A stretch of 9,337 bases of DNA, taken from the NCBI GenBank assembly GCA_029243445.1, contig JAQWSA010000141.1, positions 1-9,337 on the forward strand, written 5' to 3'. The position numbers and the translations under genes were made by a program. The notes beneath the pieces were generated by a model that was given only the letters and a program-made list of their open reading frames with translations, did not search any database and was not told the origin of the DNA. Positions 1 to 4,915 of this stretch are shown one piece after another. Origin of the DNA: Alphaproteobacteria bacterium. GTDB lineage: Bacteria > Pseudomonadota > Alphaproteobacteria > UBA6615. Numbering within the stretch: the first letter of the stretch is position 1; each line of letters begins with the position of its first letter.

Positions 1-297
1 AGCCAGAGACCCCATCCCCCAATTTCGGCGGGGGCTGTTCTTCCGAGAGCGGGATTAGCTGCATCATCAAGTCGTTGGGCGAATGCTGGTAATTTTGTGG
101 CTAGTTCCAGATCAGGAAAGTCCCGGTGAATTAATCCTCCCGACAGTTTAGACGCTAGTTGTCGATTATTAATAAGCGCTCGAACGAGCTCGCGATCAGC
201 TGGTAAAATTTCTAATCGCTTAGTTTTAAGAGGAACTAGTTTAGCCGGTATAGTCAGTTTTTTTTATCCGGAATGGTATGTTATTATGAATGTACAT
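1..297 (-). pseudogene. GNAT-family N-acetyltransferase, N-terminal part, apparent frameshift, runs off left edge
   Basis: Reading the minus strand, a frame open from 263 to the left edge encodes LVPLKTKRLEILPADREL followed about 50 residues later by GGWGLW. This matches the N-terminal strand and helix pattern of RimJ/RimL-like (Acetyltransf_3) GNAT enzymes, which move an acetyl group from acetyl-CoA to an amine; the substrate is unknown. That frame has no ATG, GTG or TTG before the conserved start; a TAA lies at 266-264. The only nearby ATG (297-295, MYIHNNIPFRIKK) is in another frame and stops at 243-241. The two frames meet in a run of eight A residues (minus strand, 265-258); seven would join them. 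It could therefore be a broken gene, a sequencing indel, slippage-dependent expression, or a gene using a rare start such as CTG at 257. The ATG lies 16 bases after the upstream zinc-finger gene, suggesting an operon. The acetyl-CoA-binding motif lies outside the window. Family moderately sure; broken state uncertain. Confidence 0.55.
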
Positions 298-313
298 TTT
301 ATTATGGTAATTA

Positions 314-496
314 TTAACGAATAGATAGATTGTTATCTTTATTCGGTCTAAGTATATATTGACGACCGCAGTACGGGCAATCGACTTTTGTTTTATTGCC
401 CATGTTTAGAAAAACTTTTGGATGCCCCAATAGATCATCTCCACCGTCACAGGAAAAAACAGTACCATCAGCCTCAAAAATTTCTGGTGGTTTCAT
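314..496 (-). CDS. CHCC zinc-finger domain protein (NDUFS6-like)
   Basis: A 60-residue protein that is almost entirely a zf-CHCC domain. The four candidate zinc ligands are C16, H25, C40 and C43, within FSCDGGDDLLGHP and DCPYCGRQYIL. This family is common in alphaproteobacteria and is related to the zinc-binding NDUFS6 subunit of mitochondrial complex I, so a role in assembly or stability of NADH:quinone oxidoreductase is the usual inference; it is not shown here. The length is normal for the bacterial family. The start is well supported: a strong AAAGGAGGT ribosome-binding site (513-505) lies 8 bases upstream of the ATG. It is probably co-transcribed with the GNAT gene that follows 16 bases later, and it diverges from the ABC ATPase gene. 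Confidence 0.9.
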   Translation of the reverse strand: MKPPEIFEADGTVFSCDGGDDLLGHPKVFLNMGNKTKVDCPYCGRQYILRPNKDNNLSIR

Positions 497-556
497 AAAT
501 AACTACCTCCTTTATGTTTTAAATCTAGCAAAATTAGTTGCTATAACAATCACTGG

Positions 557-585
557 GTCATAAATAATCTAATTTTAAGTCTCAA
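557..585 (-). promoter_or_regulatory. Candidate sigma70-like promoter for the zinc-finger gene
   Basis: On the minus strand TTGAGA (585-580) is followed after 17 bases by TATGAC (562-557), matching the -35 and -10 consensus at 5 of 6 and 4 of 6 positions. Transcription would start near 550, giving a leader of roughly 54 bases before the ATG at 496. It is a consensus match in AT-rich DNA and therefore weak evidence. Confidence 0.3.
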
Positions 586-623
586 CTAGTAGGGTTAAGG
601 TATCCGTTTACCGTAATGGCATT

Positions 624-1607
624 ATGAATGAAAGTAGTACATATGATTCTTCTGTCTCTGAACAGTCTTCGATCAGTCAGCCCAATTACGCCTTGAGCCT
701 GACAAGTTTAAACAAGGTTTATCGCTTAAAGAAGAGGGGCATGGACATTCAGGCACTGAAAGATATTAACCTGAATATTCAGCGTGGTTCTATTTTTGGT
801 TTACTCGGACCAAATGGTGCAGGTAAATCAACTCTAATAAACATACTTTCTGGAATAGTTATAAAGACTAGCGGTAAAGTAAAAGTCTGGGATATTGATA
901 TCGATAGTCACGCGCGCGCAGCGCGCGCTGCAATTGGTGTGGTTCCACAGGAGCTTAATCTTGATGCATTCTTTACCCCACGAGAATTATTAGAGTTGCA
1001 AGCAGGTCTTTATGGGGTTCCACCCAATGAGCGTCGTACGTTAGAGATATTAGACAGAGTTGGGCTATCAGATAGGGCAGAAACATATTCACGAGACCTC
1101 TCTGGGGGAATGCGTAGACGCCTTCTGATGGCAAAAGCATTGGTACATAATCCACCAGTGCTTGTACTCGACGAGCCAACAGCAGGTGTTGATATTAAAT
1201 TGCGTAAATCCCTATGGGATTTTGTCCGCGAACTTAATGCAGCGGGAACAACCGTGTTACTCACCACTCATTACTTAGAAGAAGCAGAAGAGTTATGTGA
1301 TCGTGTTGCAATAATAAATAATGGTGAGCTTATAGCTTGTGATGACACAGATAAAATGGTTGCCAGTCTAGATAGTAAAGAATTACATATTTCGGTAGCT
1401 GAAGATATTACAGATTCAATACTTGAATTACGTAATTTTGATGTAGAGGTTGTAGGAAGGCATCAGTTGGTTTTTCGCTATCGAACCGGTCAAATTGATA
1501 TATCAAGATTTATTGAGACTCTTTCTAAAACAGGATTAACAATTACGGACGTCACTACAGTTGAATCAGACTTGGAAGATGTTTTCCTCGATATAACAAA
1601 AGAATAA
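624..1607 (+). CDS. ABC transporter ATP-binding protein (ABC-2 / YadG-like), no adjacent permease
   Basis: A complete ABC ATPase of 327 residues. Visible motifs are Walker A GPNGAGKS (62-69), Q-loop glutamine 109 in VVPQE, signature LSGGM (159-163), Walker B VLVLDE (179-184), D-loop AGVD (187-190) and the switch histidine H216 in TTHYLEEAEEL. The sequence style fits ATPases that power ABC-2 type exporters, for example YadG or CcmA/DrrA-like proteins; a C-terminal regulatory region of about 80 residues follows. The ATPase would sit on the cytoplasmic face and drive export of an unknown substrate. No ABC-2 membrane subunit is encoded on either side, so the partner must lie elsewhere. The first 20 or so residues are serine-rich and precede the ATPase fold. 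No clear ribosome-binding site precedes 624, and the true start could be slightly further in. The stop is 3 bases from the convergent msrB stop. Confidence 0.93.
   Translation: MNESSTYDSSVSEQSSISQPNYALSLTSLNKVYRLKKRGMDIQALKDINLNIQRGSIFGLLGPNGAGKSTLINILSGIVIKTSGKVKVWDIDIDSHARAARAAIGVVPQELNLDAFFTPRELLELQAGLYGVPPNERRTLEILDRVGLSDRAETYSRDLSGGMRRRLLMAKALVHNPPVLVLDEPTAGVDIKLRKSLWDFVRELNAAGTTVLLTTHYLEEAEELCDRVAIINNGELIACDDTDKMVASLDSKELHISVAEDITDSILELRNFDVEVVGRHQLVFRYRTGQIDISRFIETLSKTGLTITDVTTVESDLEDVFLDITKE
911..928. repeat. GC-alternating 9-bp tandem and inverted repeat inside the ABC ATPase gene
   Basis: An alternating C/G stretch forms an inverted repeat of GCGCGCGC (912-919) and GCGCGCGC (921-928) around a single A. 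In the reading frame it is also a 9-base tandem repeat, GCG CGC GCA then GCG CGC GCT, encoding Ala-Arg-Ala twice (residues 97-102). It is a sharp GC island in otherwise AT-rich DNA and could form a hairpin or Z-DNA. No function is implied. Confidence 0.8.
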
Positions 1608-1610
1608 TCA

Positions 1611-2030
1611 TTATTCATCATCAATAGATTTCTCTAAGATAAGAGACAGTGAATTCATACAGTATCTCAGTCCTGTTGGTTCAGGGCCATCAGGAAAGAC
1701 GTGTCCTAGATGAGCATCACATTTGGAACACACTGTCTCAGTTCTAACCATAAAAAAGCTATGATCCTCACGGTTTTCGATGGATTCTTTGGTTATAGGG
1801 TCATAAAAACTTGGCCATCCACTTCCCGAATCATATTTTTTGTCCGAATGAAATAAAGGATTTCCGCAGCAGATACACCTATATATGCCCTTATCATTGC
1901 ATTTGTCGTACTCACCACTAAAAGCAGGTTCCGTCCCATGTTCACGTGTCACATGATATTGTTCCGGCGTCAGTTGGGATCGCCATTCTTGATCAGTTTT
2001 ATTCAATTTATTATTATTATTTTTTTTCAT
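1611..2030 (-). CDS. msrB: Peptide-methionine (R)-S-oxide reductase MsrB
   Basis: A 139-residue protein with the full MsrB signature. It reduces the R form of methionine sulfoxide in proteins back to methionine, normally with thioredoxin, as oxidative-damage repair. The structural zinc site is C52/C55 (in CICCG) and C101/C104 (in CSKCDAHLGHVFPDGP), and the catalytic cysteine is C124 in RYCMNSLSL. The conserved GWPSF segment is at 71-75. At position 70, where many MsrB enzymes have the resolving cysteine (SGCGWPSF), this one has serine, so regeneration may use another cysteine such as C44 or go directly through thioredoxin. No signal peptide is visible, so it is probably cytoplasmic. The N-terminus is a short Lys/Asn-rich tail encoded by AAT-type repeats. 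The ATG at 2030 has no obvious Shine-Dalgarno sequence. Confidence 0.95.
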   Translation of the reverse strand: MKKNNNNKLNKTDQEWRSQLTPEQYHVTREHGTEPAFSGEYDKCNDKGIYRCICCGNPLFHSDKKYDSGSGWPSFYDPITKESIENREDHSFFMVRTETVCSKCDAHLGHVFPDGPEPTGLRYCMNSLSLILEKSIDDE

Positions 2031-2082
2031 ATCTATTTATTTGTTTGTAACTTTGTTTTCAATATAATTAAGTGTCTGTCTT

Positions 2083-2111
2083 AGTATTTGGGTATACTAT
2101 ACCCTAATCAA
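2083..2111 (-). promoter_or_regulatory. Candidate msrB promoter with a palindrome filling the spacer
   Basis: On the minus strand TTGATT (2111-2106) and AATACT (2088-2083) are separated by 17 bases. The spacer contains the perfect palindrome GGGTATA-C-TATACCC (plus strand, 2090-2104), so a dimeric regulator bound there would sit between the -35 and -10 elements. Transcription would start near 2076, leaving a leader of about 46 bases before msrB. The palindrome is certain; its role as operator and the promoter itself are inferred. Confidence 0.4.
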
Positions 2112-2149
2112 TTTAGGTTGGCTCTATATATTATAAGGGCTGAACTTAC

Positions 2150-2177
2150 TTGACCCTAAAAACTAAAAGCGTACTCT
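2150..2177 (+). promoter_or_regulatory. Candidate promoter of the tRNA-Arg gene
   Basis: TTGACC (2150-2155, 5 of 6 to the -35 consensus) is followed after 16 bases by a weak -10, TACTCT (2172-2177). Transcription would begin about 3 bases before the mature tRNA 5' end at 2187, as is plausible for a single-tRNA unit. The -10 match is poor. Confidence 0.35.
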
Positions 2178-2186
2178 CATTTTAGC

Positions 2187-2263
2187 GCACCCGTAGCTCA
2201 GCTGGATAGAGTGTCGGCCTCCGAAGCCGAAGGTCACAGGTTCGAATCCTGTCGGGTGCGCCA
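2187..2263 (+). tRNA. tRNA-Arg, anticodon CCG, CCA encoded
   Basis: A full cloverleaf can be folded by eye. The acceptor stem is GCACCCG (2187-2193) with CGGGTGC (2253-2259), then discriminator G2260 and an encoded CCA (2261-2263). The anticodon stem is TCGGC/GCCGA with loop CTCCGAA, giving anticodon CCG (2221-2223), which reads CGG arginine codons. The T arm is ACAGG-TTCGAAT-CCTGT. The D arm GCTC pairs with GAGT, leaving one G-U pair where GAGC would be usual. It faces the secreted-protein gene convergently. Confidence 0.97.
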
Positions 2264-2265
2264 AA

Positions 2266-2302
2266 CCTAAAATTCGGATTACCAATTAAGCGCTAATCCG
2301 AA
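2266..2302 (-). terminator. Hairpin terminator between tRNA-Arg and the secreted-protein gene
   Basis: A perfect 9-bp stem, TTCGGATTA (2273-2281) with TAATCCGAA (2294-2302), has a 12-base loop. Read on the minus strand it lies just after the stop codon at 2306 and is followed by a short TTTT tract (within 2267-2272), so it fits a terminator for the secreted-protein gene. In the tRNA direction it has no U tract but may still help end transcription. Confidence 0.55.
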
Positions 2303-2305
2303 ACT

Positions 2306-2758
2306 TCATCCTCCAACAAAAAGATTGTTTCCACTACTGATACAGTAAAGGTCGGGCTTATTAGAGGTACCATATTGAACATTAATGGAAACATTTTTAT
2401 CAGTTAGTCGACCATTTATTGACTGATATATTTGTTTGCCAGATTTATCTTTTTTTAGCAGCAATCTGCCTTGAAATGTACCATCAGTAGCTATTACCCA
2501 GTCAAAATTTGTTCCCTCTCCGGCCATACCACTTATGTGGCCATCTTGGATTCTACCTAAGAAATAAGCGTTAAAACTAAAGGGACATGTATTTTGTTCA
2601 ATTTTTCCGCTGAATGTGCGCTGAGGTCTTTCCGCTGGCGTCGCGTTAGCATTTGACTTTGATCGATCTATCTGTGTCTGTATTTGCATATTATCACTAT
2701 TAGCGACGGGTATAAAAAGAATGTTTAATGTCACAAATAATAATACTGTGAGTTTCAT
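2306..2758 (-). CDS. Small secreted protein of unknown function
   Basis: I do not recognise this 150-residue protein. It starts with a clear signal peptide: KLTVLLFVTLNILFIPVANS, with likely cleavage after S21. The mature part begins with a short polar, Asn/Gln/Ser-rich stretch (22-48), followed by a compact, probably beta-rich domain (49-150) with alternating hydrophobic strands and Gly-Asp turns. Only two cysteines remain in the mature protein, C58 and C139, near the two ends of that domain; a disulfide between them is plausible. It is probably periplasmic or extracellular; there is no lipobox. The start is well supported by AGGAGG (2771-2766) 7 bases before the ATG. It forms its own unit, between a terminator downstream of dctP and the hairpin near the tRNA. 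No function is proposed. Confidence 0.8.
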   Translation of the reverse strand: MKLTVLLFVTLNILFIPVANSDNMQIQTQIDRSKSNANATPAERPQRTFSGKIEQNTCPFSFNAYFLGRIQDGHISGMAGEGTNFDWVIATDGTFQGRLLLKKDKSGKQIYQSINGRLTDKNVSINVQYGTSNKPDLYCISSGNNLFVGG

Positions 2759-2824
2759 TTTTTATCCTCCTGCGTAACTAAGTGTAAGCTTTTTTATCTA
2801 TATACTCTATTATTAAAATATTTA

Positions 2825-2855
2825 TAAAAAAAGAGCCGGCTTTAGGCCGGCTCTT
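2825..2855 (-). terminator. Strong Rho-independent terminator after dctP
   Basis: A perfect 10-bp GC-rich stem, AAGAGCCGGC (2831-2840) with GCCGGCTCTT (2846-2855), closes a 5-base loop. Read on the minus strand it is followed directly by a run of seven T residues (2832-2826, overlapping the stem base). It lies about 25 bases past the dctP stop and separates dctP from the secreted-protein gene. This is the clearest terminator in the window. Confidence 0.92.
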
Positions 2856-2880
2856 CTAAACACGTAGTCAATTTAATCTA

Positions 2881-3954
2881 TTATTTTATGACATATCGAA
2901 CTGGCCATTTATGACCTAGTTTTTCTGCTACATCGACCGCCATCCTAACTACTGTGGATCCAGGTAAACCTTTCGAATCAGCTTCTTTAGCTCTCATGTT
3001 TGGAAAACCTGCAAGGGTTTTGGCCCAAGCCAAACGGGCTTCAGGTGTTACGCGTGTAACGTTTGCACCCGCCATAACCATACGACCAAGATTGGTGGCT
3101 TCTAGTTCGTCAACCCAAGGGCCAGTGAAGTTTTCTGTCTCCATTCCGGCTTCAGACATTGCCTTTTGCACGTCCGCTGGTAACGACTTCCATGTGTCTA
3201 TGTTAATAGTTACACCATGAAATGTTTTTGAACCAAATCCAACAATTTTATAATGAGGTGCAGGCTCAAAAAGTTTATGACTCCACCCAACAGAAGGGAA
3301 TAGAAGTACGCCTTCATAAACTCCTGTTTGTAGGGATGGGTATACGTCTGGAAGTGTTGTACCGACTGGAATGGCTCCAACTGCTTCTACCCAAGGTAAG
3401 TTTGGACCTGCGCCGGACATTTTCTTGCCTTTCAGCTCGGTAACAGAATCCCAGGCAAAAGTTGTGTAAAGGCCATAATTATCAAATCCAAATAGACCTA
3501 ATAGCTTTTGATTATATTTTTTTTCAAACACGCCAGCCATATGCGGAACAGTGTTATATATTTCGCGAGCTACCTTTGTACCAAGAGTTGCGTTTTGTGC
3601 GTCAAATGGCATCCAGAGTGGGTAGGTGTTAAGGAATAGGTTGGAAGGTTCAAAGCAGAAACAATACCCACCCAGATCAACAATGCCATCCTTCACTCCT
3701 TCAAGTGTTTCAGCCACTTTAACGATTGAACCACCGTAAGCTTCATTGAAGGTTGCTGTATGTCCCATTGCTTTCAGCTTCGCTACTACCCGTGGAGCAA
3801 ACTGTTCGGACATCATTCTTACATAACCAGTGGCAGGCGCATGTCCTGATGCCATCCGGAAATTAAATTTATCTGCGCTAGCGGGACTTGATAGGGCTGT
3901 AGCTAATCCTATTGCTAGAGCGCTAGTCGCTAGTATTCCAAGTGTTTTGGACAA
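2881..3954 (-). CDS. TRAP transporter substrate-binding protein, DctP family
   Basis: A 357-residue periplasmic binding protein for a tripartite (TRAP) transporter. It captures a solute in the periplasm and hands it to the DctQM permease, which uses an ion gradient. A typical signal peptide ends in ASA, with cleavage after A27. Family features include FRMASGHAP at the mature N-terminus, YGGSIVK (73-79), the LKGKK segment (174-178) and YPSLQTGVYEG (205-215). Many DctP proteins carry an arginine in a KIR motif at about position 180 that clamps the ligand carboxylate; here the segment is KKMSGAGPNLPW with S180, so the ligand may be atypical. C98 and C100 flank F99 in the mature domain. The start is TTG at 3954, chosen because GAGGAG lies 7 bases upstream and no other start precedes the signal peptide. 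It is divergent from dctQM, not in line with them. Confidence 0.93.
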   Translation of the reverse strand: MSKTLGILATSALAIGLATALSSPASADKFNFRMASGHAPATGYVRMMSEQFAPRVVAKLKAMGHTATFNEAYGGSIVKVAETLEGVKDGIVDLGGYCFCFEPSNLFLNTYPLWMPFDAQNATLGTKVAREIYNTVPHMAGVFEKKYNQKLLGLFGFDNYGLYTTFAWDSVTELKGKKMSGAGPNLPWVEAVGAIPVGTTLPDVYPSLQTGVYEGVLLFPSVGWSHKLFEPAPHYKIVGFGSKTFHGVTINIDTWKSLPADVQKAMSEAGMETENFTGPWVDELEATNLGRMVMAGANVTRVTPEARLAWAKTLAGFPNMRAKEADSKGLPGSTVVRMAVDVAEKLGHKWPVRYVIK

Positions 3955-3961
3955 TTTATTT

Positions 3962-3967
3962 CTCCTC
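3962..3967 (-). promoter_or_regulatory. Ribosome-binding site fixing the TTG start of dctP
   Basis: On the minus strand GAGGAG (3967-3962) lies 7 bases before TTG (3954-3952). The reading frame has no ATG or GTG upstream of the signal peptide; the first internal Met is residue 34, already in the mature protein. This site therefore decides the TTG start. Confidence 0.85.
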
Positions 3968-4097
3968 TTATTTATTTATGAGACTTAAGAGCCTCACTCT
4001 TATTATTACAAAACGCTAGGTCTATCAGCGATTTGCAGGGGCAAACTACATTAATTTTATTATAATAACCTAAATATAAACTAAAAGTATTATTTTT

Positions 4098-4131
4098 CTA
4101 TGGCTATTTAAAATAACTGACATAGCTATAG
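4098..4131. repeat. Imperfect 10-bp inverted repeat, candidate operator
   Basis: The arm CTATGGCTAT (4098-4107) pairs with ATAGCTATAG (4122-4131) over 10 positions with one G-T mismatch, separated by 14 bases. The right arm contains the perfect palindrome ATAGCTAT (4122-4129). It lies between the candidate dctP and dctQ promoters, upstream of both, where a shared activator or repressor could act. Operator function is an inference. Confidence 0.4.
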
Positions 4132-4159
4132 ATATAATTGTTAACTTCCTTATTGGGGC

Positions 4160-4188
4160 GTGACAAGTCATGTAAGCGCTAATATAGT
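4160..4188 (+). promoter_or_regulatory. Sigma70-like promoter for dctQM
   Basis: GTGACA (4160-4165) and TATAGT (4183-4188) each match the consensus at 5 of 6 positions and are spaced by exactly 17 bases. Transcription would start near 4195, giving a leader of about 104 bases to the GTG at 4299, or about 150 to the ATG at 4347. Confidence 0.55.
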
Positions 4189-4298
4189 AATATGGATTAA
4201 GAGAATGTCACATATATATTGGCCCTCTGCCCCAGTTTAGAATGAATTAGGAAATATTATTTTGCTAGTTTGTATATAGTCTGGTCAAAATAAACTAA

Positions 4299-4895
4299 GT
4301 GAGCCAGAATTACTATTTAGATATTCTGCAGTTAAAACAAAGGGGTATGAGGAATTTGTCTTATTTAAACATCCCAATAATTCGTCAGATTGATATATGG
4401 TCAGGCAGATTAAGCCGGGCATTAATGGTGATCGCGGCGATGTGGGCGTTTCTTCTTGCTTTTTATATACTCATTGATGTGGTGGGGAGGGCCTTTGGTT
4501 TTCCACTTAAAGGTACGCATGAACTAGTAAAAAATGCAATCGTAATGATTGCATTTATGCAAACGGCATACTGTGTTATGGCCCGATCGATGCTTCGAGC
4601 GGACTTTATTTTACATTTACTTGGAGGCAAGCCTGAAAAAATCATCAATAGTGCTGGGTATATATTGGGCGCCATGTTTTTTGCTTGTTTATTTTTGGGC
4701 ACCATTGACCCTGCATGGCATGCCATAGTTTCTGGAGAATTTGAGGGTGAAGGAGCTTTGCGGGTTCCAACATGGCCAGCACGGGTAGTAGTTTTATTTT
4801 CTGCCGGTCTATTAGTAATAAATTATATGATTCTAGCTTTAAAAGAAATTTTGCCATCGTACGTTGTCGAGGCTGAACCGGATAATGCTGGCTAA
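4299..4895 (+). CDS. TRAP transporter small permease subunit, DctQ family
   Basis: The small membrane subunit of the TRAP transporter; it pairs with DctM in the inner membrane to take up the solute delivered by the binding protein. About four hydrophobic segments are visible, near residues 42-62, 76-95, 114-134 and 160-182. The family pattern DVVGRAFGFPLKGTHELVKN (60-79) follows the first of them. The start is uncertain. The longest version begins with GTG at 4299 (198 residues) but has no Shine-Dalgarno there. An in-frame ATG at 4347 (residue 17) and a TTG at 4356 lie near the purine-rich AGGGG at 4341-4345, and a 182-residue protein from 4347 would be normal for the family. dctM follows 20 bases after the stop. 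Confidence 0.88.
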   Translation: MSQNYYLDILQLKQRGMRNLSYLNIPIIRQIDIWSGRLSRALMVIAAMWAFLLAFYILIDVVGRAFGFPLKGTHELVKNAIVMIAFMQTAYCVMARSMLRADFILHLLGGKPEKIINSAGYILGAMFFACLFLGTIDPAWHAIVSGEFEGEGALRVPTWPARVVVLFSAGLLVINYMILALKEILPSYVVEAEPDNAG

Positions 4896-4915
4896 GCCAT
4901 CGGGGAGTTCCACAT

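Larger units (their letters stand above)
3955..4298. promoter_or_regulatory. Divergent control region between dctP and dctQM
   Basis: This 344-base AT-rich interval holds no convincing gene. It contains the dctP ribosome-binding site, a consensus TATAAT on the minus strand (4064-4059) that could be the dctP -10 although no good -35 precedes it, an imperfect inverted repeat at 4098-4131, and a good plus-strand promoter at 4160-4188. A short inverted repeat TAGTTT/AAACTA (4266-4271, 4292-4297) lies just before the annotated dctQ start. No riboswitch was recognised. A regulator gene for the transporter is not in the window. Confidence 0.6.

Noticed and set aside
973..1267. Antisense open frames inside the ABC ATPase gene
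   Set aside because: They mirror the strongly conserved ATPase motifs on the other strand and have no independent support.
2187..2263. tRNA-Arg as an attachment site for a genomic island to its right
   Set aside because: No integrase is present and I saw no second copy of the tRNA 3' end in the window; nothing supports an island boundary.
2288..2298. TAAGCGCTAAT shared with 4173-4183
   Set aside because: An 11-base match centred on AGCGCT, present only twice and in unrelated settings; most likely chance.
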